Source: Dendrolimus kikuchii
Taxonomy: Eukaryota > Arthropoda > Insecta > Lepidoptera > Lasiocampidae
NCBI GenBank assembly: GCA_019925095.2
Contig: CM034392.1
Location: 7,638,887-7,702,886 of the forward strand
Direction: 5' to 3'
Length of the DNA stretch: 64,000 nucleotides
Both the position numbers and the translations under genes were made by a program. The notes under the pieces are model-generated. The model saw only the letters and a program-made list of their open reading frames with translations, did no database searches and had not been told where the DNA came from. Positions 40,940 to 51,080 of the stretch are shown here, one piece after another (positions within the stretch are counted from its first letter, which is position 1; each line of letters begins with the position of its first letter).

Positions 40940-41423
40940 TGTTACGAGTTACAGGACTCGAATTAAAATGCCGTTGGAATTATTATAGAGTTTATTAGAA
41001 CTATATGAACACGTATAACACAGGTACAAACATATAACTGAACACAAACAGTGCAAACGTAATGCACGATTCAATAACACGCGCAAAGTCCGTCACTAAA
41101 TAGATCACCCAATGTAGTACACACGTCTTGCTTTGCTTGTGCTTATCGCTCGACTGCCAATCTCTCCATTGGGCCATTGCTTTATACTGCACCAATACAA
41201 TATGTCTGCCCGACCGAATTTCTTAGAATCAGTTCCAGATACCTGGTTAATGGCTATCATAAAAGATTACAATACACAATGGATTGTTTTTCTAATTACA
41301 ATTTTTAAACACAAAGTAAACAAAAGAACACAGTCGTAAATAGTTTGAATGTTATTAGCTCAAACGCCGGCGGTTAATAAATATGCTTTGTCTACAGGTA
41401 TGCAGGTGATCCAAATTGTAACA
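40940..41423 (-). repeat. Solo LTR, 484 bp, with 4-bp TSD
   Basis: On the minus strand it starts TGTTACAATTTGG and ends ACTCGTAACA, with a 6-bp terminal inverted repeat TGTTAC/GTAACA. GTAT occurs on both sides (40936-40939; 41424-41427). Inside it has TATAAA (41181-41186 complement) and AATAAA (40991-40996 complement) in the U3-R-U5 order. It is related to 43347-43856, most clearly in the 3' half (GTACCTGTGTTATACGTGTT, TAGTTCTAATAAACTCTATA, GGCATTTTAATTCGAGTCC). No internal retroelement sequence adjoins it. Ty3/gypsy or BEL is possible. Confidence 0.85.
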
Positions 41424-41448
41424 GTATGCTTCTTGGCGGCATCTATGG

Positions 41449-41612
41449 TCGATTCCTATTGTGGTAAATTTTGAAAACGAACTTTTCCTTATTGCTATGG
41501 TCTGGGTTTCTGGGATGGTCCCAGGATTGTCCGTTGTATAATACCCATAACACTAATGTAACTTGCTGAGCTTGGGGATATATTGCAATATGTGTGTGTG
41601 TTTATCTACCGT
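41449..41612 (+). repeat. tRNA-derived SINE, family D, head missing
   Basis: GGTCGATTCCTATTGTGG (B-box remnant), then CTATGGTCTGGGTTTCTGGG, TAATACCCATAACACTAATG and GTGTGTGTGTTTATCT follow the family D body in plus orientation. Confidence 0.65.
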
Positions 41613-41739
41613 TTACTATTAGGTGTTATTACCAAGAAAAACTATAATGTATGTAAATGTAGGTAACTCTAAAAAAATATGATATGATGCCTCGATGACG
41701 TCACAAATTATTTTTTCTCACTTTTTGAAATTATAAACA

Positions 41740-41835
41740 CATTTTTTTCACTCGCTCGCAAATAAGATAAGACCGCCCTTTGTACACAATTAGAATAATG
41801 CTAGTTCGTAAGTTTTCTGTAATGGTGTACCGACT
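41740..41835 (-). repeat. SINE 3' fragment, family K
   Basis: AAGACCGCCCTTTGTACACA, TAGAATAATG and TTTTCTGTAATGGTGTAC match the 3' part of the SINE at 54003-54300 (GATAAGACCGCCCATTGTGC...TTTTCTGTAATGGTGTACAA), here in plus order; the (TCTA)n tail is lost. Confidence 0.5.
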
Positions 41836-41856
41836 GGTAGGCGTATCTACCTTTTT

Positions 41857-42160
41857 ATCCAGGCAAGAACGGAGAAAGAATACAATTTGTGCGGCCGGAT
41901 AGCCTGTCGTAAGAGGCGACAAAACAATCCACAGCCAGGTGGTTGGGTATTTACTGGGCTAGATGGCGATCACCCCTGGTCTAGAGTATGCGGCCATAAC
42001 AACCTTGAGTGGTGTTCTGGCTTTAGTGGGTCCAGTCTCCCCTTAGAGAGCGGCAACACATTTGCAGAGCACCTTTGGTGTTACAAATGTCAATAGGCGA
42101 TGGTAACCGCTTTCCATCAAGTGGGTCGTCTGCCTGCCTGCTGAACTCACGCAATAAATT
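41857..42160 (+). repeat. Family A retroposon, near full-length copy
   Basis: From ATCCAGGCAAGAACGG through GCGGCCGGATAGCCTGTCGT to CTCACGCAATAAATTTTTTT. Confidence 0.8.
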
Positions 42161-42285
42161 TTTTTTTATTACTATATTAACGTCTTTTATATTCTAATTA
42201 ATGCAATAAATTTCATACTTAATATTTTTCAAATAATATGACAGCTTTGTATGTAAATTAATAGCAATATGTATGTGTTGTTATC

Positions 42286-42432
42286 CGGCATTAGTGACCA
42301 GGTTCCAGTCTCCCTTAAGAGAGCAGCAGCGCATTTGTAGCACTTTTGGTGTTGCAAATGTCAATAAGCGATGGTAACCGCTTTCCATCAAGTGGGCCGT
42401 CTGCCTGTCTGCTGAACTCCTGCAGTAAAAAA
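42286..42432 (+). repeat. Family A retroposon, 3' half only
   Basis: CCGGCATTAGTGACCAGGTT to CTCCTGCAGTAAAAAAG. It lies only ~125 bp after the preceding copy but is closer to the 9259 and 13313 subtype, so it is a separate insertion and not a duplication. Confidence 0.75.
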
Positions 42433-43342
42433 GATAAAAAAATCTAAAAATAAAAGAATCTACAGTATGGTTAATTTTACGAAAACAAACGACGAAAGAA
42501 GTTTGAGAGTAAAGCTCTCTTTTATGCTTTACAAAAGGGGATGACCCGAGCCCCACACGGCTAACAGAAAACTCCTTCTAATGATTATCATACAAATCTT
42601 GTTAATTTAATGTAAATCATTAACAAAACAACTCAACCAATCATGTTAATTATTACTTATTACCACTATTCGATAATCTTATAATTGAAACACTGCATTA
42701 TCTAAATGACATCAATAATCGTCAAGCGATACGGTCAGTTAACCAATTTAATTTCCGTTATGAAGTTCTGCCGCTTCAATAATTTAACACATAATCCTCT
42801 AAAGTAAGGATAAATACTACTCTTACTTCATTTGCATATTGAATCCATTAAGCTTCTACTATATTGGGTATTTATGTTGTATTTCAAGTTTATCATAAAT
42901 ATTGTAGCTTATTTGGGAAGACTTACAAAAATATACAATAAAAAGTTATTTTATTATATGAGCTTTAGTGTTTTAACTTAGTATCTATACCCGAAGGCCT
43001 AAAGCGGTCGCTTTAGGAAGAATTGCTTAGCAAAATTGACACGTGTCTAGACATACTGGAGGTTGTAAGAAATAGCATAAAATTCCTCTTTATGTTGATA
43101 CTTGTCATGTTCATGATAATATCAATCTACGAAAATGACCTCTTTAAGCCTTGTGATGATTTTTTGAGGTAAAAAGAATCCTGTTCTCATTCATCCGTAC
43201 ATATGGGTGTATTATAATGGCCCCGGCGGCGAGCCTCGCTATGCAGGTACCCCGGAGTCGTTCGAACGAAAGGAAATACGTAACATATATTAATAAATCT
43301 GTATAGTATGTAGCTCACTGAATAATATTTTCACGCCATGTT
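42433..43342. other. AT-rich DNA with a decayed repeat
   Basis: 42985-43085 shares CTAAAGCGG-CGCTTTAGG and TTGACACGTGTCTAGAC with 34720-34905. Otherwise nothing is recognised. Confidence 0.4.
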
Positions 43343-43346
43343 ATAT

Positions 43347-43856
43347 TGTTACAACCTAGGCGCCGACAAAGATAAATTCCACGTACGGATCTGTAGAAGC
43401 ACATTTTATTACCTGTCGGCATTTGAACTAGTTGTAATCCTTTTATGATCGTCTTCTTTTGTTCACTTATTTATTAGCATACGTTTCTAATTATTGTAGA
43501 ATGGCCTATTTTTCTATCATACTCATTTACGGCCGGTTGCGGCTGAATATCCAGGTGTTGCGGATTACGTTGACTACGATACAGGCACATTTGTATTTGT
43601 GAGGTATAAAACGACGGCCTGATGGAGAGGGGAGACAGTTCAGCGACAACTACGATCAAGGTGTGACGTGTGTACAATCGGGAATCCAATATTGACTGAC
43701 TTTGCGCGTTTTATTGAATTACGACCTTCTGCATTACATTTGGATTTGTTGTGTTCTGTTATATTTGTACCTGTGTTATACGTGTTTGTATAGTTCTAAT
43801 AAACTCTATAGTAATTCTAGCGGCATTTTAATTCGAGTCCCGCTAAACTCGTAACA
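43347..43856 (+). repeat. Solo LTR, 510 bp, with 4-bp TSD
   Basis: It starts TGTTACAACC and ends ACTCGTAACA. The TSD ATAT is at 43343-43346 and 43857-43860. A TATA box TATAAAA lies at 43605-43611 and a polyadenylation signal AATAAA at 43798-43803. It is the same family as the minus-strand LTR at 40940-41423 but of a different subtype in U3. No gag-pol sequence is attached, so it is best explained by recombination between the two LTRs of a former element. Confidence 0.87.
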
Positions 43857-44146
43857 ATATTTTTTTACACATAGACGTCTCTAGGCATAACATCGATTGC
43901 CTTATTCTTTATTTGAAAATATTAAGAATCATTTTCGTAATGAAAACGTCCGAATCCCAAAGAGGCCGTTACAGTACCAAATGTCATGATAATCCCTTTA
44001 TTAATAAGGTCTTGTGAGAAGGAACAAATAAATACCCAAATTTACTTTTACATCTGTATACATAACTTCAAAGTACTTCAGTAAATAGAGTACTTTTTGA
44101 ACTTATCTATTTACTTAATTTTTACTATTTAAACGTTTATGAATGA

Positions 44147-44590
44147 CAATTCTCTCTTTTCTTTCACCTTCTCCCAATTATTTGGGGTGGGCACAATATG
44201 TCTTTTTCTTCCATACTCCTCTATTCTGACATACGTCCTCTGTCACACCACAAATCATCATATCATCCTTCACACAATCCATCCATCTGTTTTGGTCTAC
44301 ATTTACATTTATATCCATCAATATTGCAGTTTAACATTCTTTTTGTCACGTGACTTTCATCCCTCCTCATTACATGCCCATAGCACCTCAGCCTTCTTCC
44401 TCCTAATTTTTCAATCACGCGTGCAACTTTCAAAGATCCGCTTATGTACTCATTTCTCACCTTATCCATTCTTGTAACACCACAAATCCATCGCAACAGT
44501 CTCCTCTCAGCAGAGTGGAGCCGTCTGTGGTCTATCACTTTATTGGTCCAACATTTGAACCCGTATAACATGACAACTGATGAACTGCTA
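44147..44590 (-). mobile_element. 5'-truncated RTE-type LINE, family b
   Basis: The minus-strand frame (44263-44595) reads LYGFKCWTNKVIDHRRLHSA, LLRWICGVTRMDKVRNEYIS, LGGRRLRCYGHVMRRDESHV, then frame changes, with the 3' end TTGGGAGAAGGTGAAAGAAA on the minus strand. A possible short TSD ATGACAA is ambiguous because part of it belongs to the family consensus. Confidence 0.8.
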
Positions 44591-44699
44591 ATCAAATATT
44601 ATCTGTTTATGTGACGTTTGAAATTTGTTACATAGTTTTATAGAACATTCACCTTAATACATACAAATGTTATGATATTATATTTATATATAGACACAA

Positions 44700-44905
44700 A
44701 AAAAACCTAACGATTGACTCATGCCGTGTACCTATATCTTACCGACCGTTCATTTGCCTTACTATTGTTTAAAAGACTTAGCTCCATACAAGTAACTCAA
44801 CCGATGGTAAGGCAAGTAATGTCCGATCCTGCATCTTACTATTAATGAACTTGCCCTACCATAGGTTGAATTTTGACATTAGATCTATGGAGCTATTAGG
44901 AATCG
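44700..44905. repeat. MITE/hairpin family G, two half units
   Basis: CATTTGCCTTACTATTG pairs with CAACCGATGGTAAGGCAAG, and the next segment (CTTGCCCTACCATAGGTTGA, ATTTTGACATTAGA, TATGGAGCT) is another copy of the half unit. Related pieces are at 45700-46010, 49510-49560, 50545-50630, 57180-57290 and 57298-57815. Confidence 0.55.
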
Positions 44906-45039
44906 GCCAACAATGAAACTGGTAGGTCAATTGTAATGAATGCAGTGCAGCTATCATTGACGTCGATTGTTATCTACTGGGCCTTCAATTGTGATTGTCA
45001 ATAAAGCAAATCTCACCATTTGCATTCTGAATTAAATTA

Positions 45040-45695
45040 ATAGAAGTTAGACAACTACAAACATATTACATCAAGATATTTAATCTGGTTTAATGCGACA
45101 ATTTTGAATACTAATTCCGACAAATAACTAGGACGCTGTCTTGAATGAATGAATAAAAACACTATCGCTCACCAAAAATTAACACTACGTTCTTAAAACT
45201 TATGTACAAAAAATGTTGAACAAAAAGCGGTCTTATCACTTAAAGCGGTCTCTTGCAGGCAACCCCCTAAAGTAAAGATAACATTAAAACGTGGCTTTGA
45301 TAACAATAAATAAAATGAAACATTCTAAGAATAAGTAAAAAAAAATTAAAAAAATGCTTTATATACTTACTATACAACTATAAAACATATAGGTACTATA
45401 TATAGAATCAGCAGCATTATTAGACCTAAGAGGACCAAAGATAATGTTGAATTATTTGAAATCTGTCTTATTTGAAATAATCCAATATCCCACTAAGATA
45501 ATCACTTTTTAAATGGATCTCGCTAAATGAATGACCTACTGTTGTCACTTCGTACACCAACAAACAAAGAGCTCGAACAGAATCGCAGCCAACGCGTTTT
45601 TCATTCGGATTTATTCAGTTAAAAGGGATGGTACGTGTTGTTTAGACTGCCTATCCGTGCACACCATGAATATTTTTCAATCATAATGATTGACT
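45040..45695. other. AT-rich DNA, nothing recognised
   Basis: AAGCGGTCTTATCACTTAAA near 45225 is a repeat word only. Confidence 0.35.
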
Positions 45696-45699
45696 TATA

Positions 45700-46012
45700 C
45701 CAGGTTTATAGGAACCTATATCTTAATATGATCCTTTTACTTTACCATTAGTAGAAAATTGATATTACATAGAGTTTGTGACAAACTTTAACTAATGATA
45801 TGGCAAATGTATGTGGAATATAAACAGGCCATTAGACACACACATATTTTGTTAACATTTTATAAAGGCCAGTTTCTATATCTTACTTTCATTTGCCTTA
45901 CTATATATTTGACATAAAGTCCAATTAATATCAAATTTCTACTGATGATAAGGCAAGTGAATAGTAGAATATACGAACCGTCCAGCTGTTAATCAACTCC
46001 ATTACTAGATCT
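45700..46012. repeat. MITE/hairpin family G, two tandem foldbacks
   Basis: CTTTACCATTAGTAGAAA pairs with TTAACTAATGATATGGCAAA, and TTTCATTTGCCTTACTATAT pairs with TGATGATAAGGCAAGTGAAT. They form two adjacent imperfect hairpins of the same family as 44700-44905. Confidence 0.55.
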
Positions 46013-46017
46013 GTAAA

Positions 46018-46283
46018 AGTAAAGTGCGATACACACTACAGCCGCTGACACAACCCGGCGGCCTATATGAAAAGAATCATGTCGGCAACAAGCAGTGCGC
46101 GTGCTGTCCGCCGACATGTTAGCGACGTGTCGGCGGCTTGCGTACGCGAGCGCTCACTCCCGGCCACAGTAAAACTGTAGTGACGTGCTATATTTTTCGT
46201 TCCTCATCTCGAGCCGCCAACTAGCCCGCCAAAAAAGTTGCCGACGTAGGTCGGCAGATCGGCGGTGTGTATTGCGCTTTACT
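46018..46283. mobile_element. GC-rich MITE, 266 bp
   Basis: The termini AGTAAAGTGCGATACACAC and GTGTGTATTGCGCTTTACT match at 17 of 19 positions in inverted orientation, and similarity continues inward (CCGCTGAC/GTCGGCAG-type). The interior is strikingly GC-rich for this window (GTCGGCGGCTTGCGTACGCG). No frame is of interest. A TSD was not identified. It may be a non-autonomous hAT-like element, but this is not certain. Confidence 0.7.
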
Positions 46284-46794
46284 ATATTTTTTTAGTTCTG
46301 AACCCGTTTTGTCAAAAAAGGGAACTCTGCGTCATATACGGTCTTACGTCTAACGAAAGACGTCACAGTCATTTTTCACTTATAAGTAGGTATATATTGA
46401 TTAAATTTGACAGAAACGTATACACAATATACCGTTATACAATGTGTAGTAATATCAACAAACAACTGAAAACTTGGAGTGTCCGTCATACACTGTAATT
46501 AGTAACAAGTTGGAGAGAATCGCATTCAAAGTCATAAAAATTGTTGCCCATATAACTTTTAACTGTGCAGGAGAAAAGTCAAAAATAGATAAATGCTTGA
46601 TAGTCCGCGCATAAACGAAGGGTTTCGTTGAGTATAAACATCCTCTGATTTCGCTATTTGGGTAAGGAACAAGAAAATAAAGCATTTAATCAAAAATACC
46701 CTATATCTTAAAAACTACTCAACAGGTATTGTTCAAATTAATTTTCGTTGTGACTGTGTAATCTGAATAAAAAAAATATTCAACCCCTAGTTAC

Positions 46795-47078
46795 ATCCGT
46801 GCAGGAACGGAAAAAGAATACAATGTCCCGCGCCCGGGCGGCCTGTCGTAAGAGGCGGCAAAAACACTCCGCCTGGATGGCTACCACCCCTGGTCTAGAG
46901 TATGCCGCCATAATAATTTTAAGTTGTGTTCCGGCATTAGTGGCCAGGTTCCAGTGCCCCCTAGAGAGCGGCAGCACATTGATTGTAACTTTGGTGTTAC
47001 AAATGTCCATAGGCGATGGTAACCGCTTTCCATCAGGTGGGCCATCTACCTACCTGCTGAACTCATGTGATAACAAAA
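46795..47078 (+). repeat. Family A retroposon, copy with internal deletion
   Basis: ATCCGTGCAGGAACGGAAAA, GCGCCCGGGCGGCCTGTCGT, then a ~30-bp gap compared with other copies, then GGATGGCTACCACCCCTGG and on to CTCATGTGATAACAAAAATG. Confidence 0.8.
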
Positions 47079-47115
47079 ATGTATTATGACCACACCCGAT
47101 CTCTATTTTTGAAGT

Positions 47116-47155
47116 GAAACTTCTATATAGACGCTCCCGTCTATATAGAAGTTTC
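47116..47155. repeat. Perfect short hairpin, 18-bp arms
   Basis: GAAACTTCTATATAGACG (47116-47133), loop CTCC, and CGTCTATATAGAAGTTTC (47138-47155). The T47115-A47156 pair extends it by one. No T-run follows, so it is not an obvious terminator. Confidence 0.9.
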
Positions 47156-47396
47156 AGTCTTAGGAATTTTCTGTAACGAAAAAGCGTTACACGGCCGCGT
47201 GGAAGAGCAGCATAAATTTAAACTAGACGTGGTGTGAGGCGGCATAATTTTAAAGTAGAATAATGGATGCGTTTTTTGGTTCCGGATCGAATTCAGTTTT
47301 TTTTTTTTGATAAAATAAAATATGTTTTAATAAAAAATGCATTCATTAAACCGTACCTAACCTAACCAAATCACAATTTGTAGTAAACCTGCGAAA

Positions 47397-47983
47397 AATC
47401 GAAATGTATGCTGGGACACATAGTAGAAGTGATACTTCAACAGACAAGTGGAAAAACGAATGGCAACTGACAAGTGGCTACATTAGGAAGCGGTGCGCCT
47501 CCCTGGTGCGCCGGGTGCGGGCCGACACCTACGCCGTCTTGGCGATGATTGCTGATAGGGTAGACTGTACGTTAGGCACTGCCGCGCTATGCATAATAAT
47601 AGTATAGTGAAAGTATAACTTATGGTATATATGTGAATAATTGTGAATGTGAATATGTATGTGTGTGTAACTTTAAATTGTACGTATTAATGTAATTCTG
47701 TATAATATACAATTTGTATAACGTAATATCTATTAGGACTATGGGACATGTTTTCCTGAAATAAAATTATAAATAAAAAATAAAACGAATCGCAACAAAA
47801 TTTTAACTTGAAGTTTTACGGGCAAGTTTTCAAATTGGACAAGTACATTAACAATCTGCCCGTAAAACTTTAAGTTAAAATTTTGTTACGATTCGTTTTG
47901 CCACTTGTCCGTTGTCATTCGTTTTTCCACTTGTCCGTTGAAGTTTCACTTATACTATGTATCCCAGCACACACTTCGATTTT
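47397..47983. mobile_element. 587-bp palindromic element with an inner hairpin (unclassified)
   Basis: The outer arms (about 47397-47478 and 47900-47983) are complementary over roughly 80 bases with few mismatches (GACAAGTGGAAAAACGAATG, TATGCTGGGACACATAGTAG). Each arm repeats GACAAGTGG twice, like subterminal repeats of a DNA transposon. Directly inside the right arm is a second foldback, 47783-47824 against 47858-47899, complementary at 40 of 42 positions with a 33-nt loop. The central part (47480-47782) has a short GC-rich stretch and then an AT-rich end with AATAAAATTATAAATAAAAA, which looks like the tail of an inserted retroelement. A 67-codon frame from 47404 starts in the left arm and is not a convincing gene. 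Confidence 0.7.
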
Positions 47984-48318
47984 TTTTTTCATTATTTCAC
48001 AACTTAACTTTGTAGCACTAATAGAATATACTTACCTGTCAAATTTTATTCATGTATATTTATAAACAGTAGTTTTCGATAAAAATTACCACAATAAATA
48101 CTAACATACTGACATAGATTACTTAAGGGTCCCGTTTTTGGCTACGGAACCCTAAAAATCAAGCTGATAGAACTGAATAAAAATTAACAAGGAAAATTAA
48201 TGTGAATAAGATGCATTGAGTAAATTTTGAAATAGAGAGTATATTTGATAAAATGTTATTTAGCATTATGTACCCAAATGACAAAAACAGTACCAGTAGT
48301 AGACACCTCTACGGAACC
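47984..48318. other. AT-rich DNA
   Basis: GGGTCCCGTTTTTGGCTACG, then GAACCCTAAAAATC at 48126-48160 is a recurrent decayed-repeat word. Otherwise nothing. Confidence 0.4.
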
Positions 48319-48800
48319 TTTTATTGGGCGTGGAATAATAAACACCTCCAGTGTTGAGAAGTTTGTGGCGGTTGTTTGACCATGCCGTCAACGACGGCCA
48401 CACTTCACATCACGGGATTGTCCCACTACATGCAAGCCGCCAGACCATCAACGCACCTACCTAGCTGGCGACTCCTCGTGGTCTCATACGCTCACCTAAG
48501 CAGAGCGAAGGTGTGAGGTCGCGAAACTCACAAAGCCACTTATTACATTAGGCCACCAGAGACCACAGATGGCCACTTAAAGCCCGGGGTGGCCACCGAG
48601 CGCCAATGAATGGCCAACTGAGCCACAGAAGTAGCTAGCGCAGATTAGCCAGGGTGGGCTGCTGCGAAGCCATCCCCATTCGGAGTTGGCTCCAGCGGCC
48701 CGAAACCCAGTTACACGTTACAGTTAGGTAGTTGCTCACTGAGTTTCAACCGGGGCAAAGAGGTAATAGAGTTTTTACCTCTTTGCCCCAACCTTCTCAA
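48319..48800. repeat. GC-rich unclassified block
   Basis: A sharp composition change, with GGCCACNNANTGGCCAC-like local repetition around 48550-48620 (GGCCACCAG, TGGCCACTTAA, GGCCACCGAG, TGGCCAACTGAG). Near its end (48750-48792) GGGGCAAAGAGGTA is followed by TACCTCTTTGCCCC, a perfect 14-bp stem with a short loop. It is probably the terminal or untranslated part of a retroelement. No protein found. Confidence 0.4.
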
Positions 48801-49265
48801 TCTAATAAAGAGAAATAGAAAGAAAATAAGATTGGTTACGAATGAACGGCGCAAATCAATCGGAATTCGCAATAAACGAAATGGCCGAAAGATTGATTAA
48901 CTTTGTTTGTTACAAACATCGGTATTGTTCGGTCATATTTTGTTATCATATTAAAATGTTTGCGTGTGCCGAAGCAGTTATTCAGTTTTGTTGTTATTAC
49001 TTGCTGTATACGTACAACACGCGTCGAAAGATGTAATTATATGGATGATTTGTTAGGTTTACGTGGCATTTTCACATGTCTAATATTATTTATAACAATG
49101 ACCTATAGACATCTGTAACCCTTGTTTATAACTTCTTCAGTATTCTATTCTTATTCTGGTACTAGCATTTCGTCATTGGTATTTTAAAGCGGATGATACA
49201 TGTGCGAGTACGTACTTATATGTACTTCTAGTTCGAAGATGTTTTAATGGGCCCTTCTATATCTT
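48801..49265. other. AT-rich DNA, nothing recognised
   Basis: Two overlapping short plus-strand frames (64 and 71 codons) without domains. Confidence 0.35.
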
Positions 49266-49267
49266 AC

Positions 49268-49560
49268 TACTAGCCGTGCCCGCGACGTAGTCCGCGTGGA
49301 ATTCGTATTCAAAACCCCCCTATTTTGAAACATTCTTCATTGGTGCTCCGCTCCTATTGGTCTTAGCGTGATGATATATAGCCTATAGCCCTCCTCGATA
49401 AATGGGCTATCTAACACAGAAAGAATTTTTCAAATCAGACCTGTAATTCATGAGATTAGCGCGTTCAATCAATCAAACAAACAAACTCTTCAGCTTTATA
49501 TATTAGTACAAGATTCATTCACTTGCCCTACCATCGGTTGAATTTTGGCATTACTTGTGT
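49268..49560 (+). repeat. Family M repeat followed by family G half unit
   Basis: CTAGCCGTGCCCGCGACGTA, GTCCGCGTGG, then CAATCAAACAAACAAACTC and ATATTAGTACAAGATTCATT. The family G word ACTTGCCCTACCATCGGTTG follows. Confidence 0.55.
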
Positions 49561-49754
49561 AATGGATACACTTACCACGTTCATAGTTGTAGATTTTTTG
49601 TATTCTTTATTTTGCTTAATGTACCATGATCCTGGTGATCAAGCTTTCGGGTTTCCAACTGAATTATTCGCTTATACATATATACTAGAAACTCTAGCAA
49701 CAAAACTAGTTAAGTTACGTAATTCTCACATAAACAAAGCAGACCAAGTTCAAG

Positions 49755-49806
49755 GTCAATCTTTTGACATTTGATTTTGGCATTTGACTTTTGACGTTTG
49801 ACAAGT
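49755..49806 (+). repeat. Short degenerate tandem repeat (TTTGACNTTTGA units)
   Basis: TTTTGACATTTGATTTTGG, CATTTGACTTTTGACG, TTTGACAAG: at least four adjacent TTTGAC-type units. Confidence 0.6.
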
Positions 49807-49872
49807 GCTACTTTAAGAAAGACATAGCAACAACATCTTTTGATCTATGCTATGTTTATTATTCATATATAA

Positions 49873-50225
49873 TCACTAGCTGATGCTCGCGACTTCGTCC
49901 GCGTGGTATTTATTATTCCTTCAATAAAGATTTTATAGATCGCAATACATTATAATGCTTATTTTTTTAAATGTATAAATTGTATTATTGTATGTATGAT
50001 GATACAGGGAATATCAATACTTAATTAGGTGCATAAGTTGTGTAGCTATTTAAGTAATTAAAGTTTTTTTAACTATCCCATGAGAACTCTTTAATTTTTC
50101 GGGATCAAAAGTATCCTATATGGTGACCAGGGATATAAGCTACCACCATACAAAACTTCATTCAAATCGGTCCAGTCGTTTCGGAGATTAGCCCGTACAA
50201 ACAGACAAACAAAAATTTTAAAAAA
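49873..50225 (+). repeat. Family M repeat, longest copy
   Basis: CTAGCTGATGCTCGCGACTT, CGTCCGCGTGG, then AAAGTATCCTATATGGTGAC, AAACTTCATTCAAATCGGTC, CAGTCGTTTCGGAGATTAG and CAGACAAACAAAAATTTTAA. It shows the order of the parts seen in the other fragments (17160-17460 with 18672-18735, 16090-16500, 56832-56890). Confidence 0.65.
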
Positions 50226-50544
50226 GTCTAAATTACACTTCTTACGTCCCCCTGACTCAATTTTTAGATATTTTTTTTCGTTGTACAGATAATTTTTAAT
50301 TATAAAATAAATTTAATATGGATCTATCCATTTAAAAATTGTGTGTAAATTGTCGCTCGCATTGGCTGGAATTCAAAATGAAAAAACGGAAAAACACGGG
50401 TTTTTGAATTCAGTTACAAGAGACTTTATGTACTACTGAAAAGATACTTACTAGAATTAAAATAAAAGCCAATTTTAAGATAGAAGTTATATTTATTCAA
50501 GAGCCTTACATCACGTACAACATTATAGAACTCTCTTCACTATT

Positions 50545-50632
50545 ATGGAGCTTATGTCAAATTTTAACCCATAGGTAAATGAACGGTTGGTAACATATAA
50601 GACCGGCCATTAGTCTGTGTTACCTTGTACAC
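50545..50632. repeat. MITE family G fragment
   Basis: GGAGCTTATGTCAAATTTTA, ACCCATAGGTAAATGAACGG, GGCCATTAG. Confidence 0.45.
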
Positions 50633-50839
50633 GAACTTTTAGAATCGAAGGTGGCCTAGTCGCGTACGCATATGTGCTTGCACGTCGATATAAACGCGAG
50701 ACAAGAATGTCTTGTGACAATCTCTAGAAATATATTAAAGGGCTTTTTCAGAGTTAGACTTTTATATGACTTCGTCACTGTCGGTCATTATATTCTTCTT
50801 TCCTAATACAAGGTATTACACGTCATCAGGCTATGGAGC

Positions 50840-51080
50840 AAATAAGCTTGATATCCGCAAGAGAACCAATGTAACCGACATATCTCGCAAAATTAGCAAG
50901 TTGAAGTGACAGTCACGTTTATCATAGAACCGACGACCGATGGAGAAAACGTCTCTTAGAGTGGAAACCGCGTCTCGGAAAATCTAGCGTAGGACTCACT
51001 CCACTCCGGTAGACTGATGACCTACGTATGGTCGCCGGTAGGGGCTAGGCAGAGGTGAATGACCGAGATATATGGCGCAG
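50840..51080 (+). pseudogene. RTE-type LINE ORF2 C-terminus, family d, decayed
   Basis: GATATCCGCAAGAGAACCAA, TGTAACCGACATATCTCGC, AAAATTAGCAAGTTGAAGTG, ACCGACGACCGATGGAG, CCGCGTCTCGG and TGATGACCTACG match 28080-28385. Stops and frame changes are present. Confidence 0.6.

Noticed and set aside
46018..46283. CpG-island promoter
   Set aside because: Its inverted termini show it to be a MITE; no promoter motif or gene adjoins it.
47404..47607. 67-codon plus-strand protein starting in the palindrome arm
   Set aside because: The start lies in the inverted repeat and the tail (VRRVRADTYAVLAMIADRV) looks at best like an old retroelement end; no support as a host gene.
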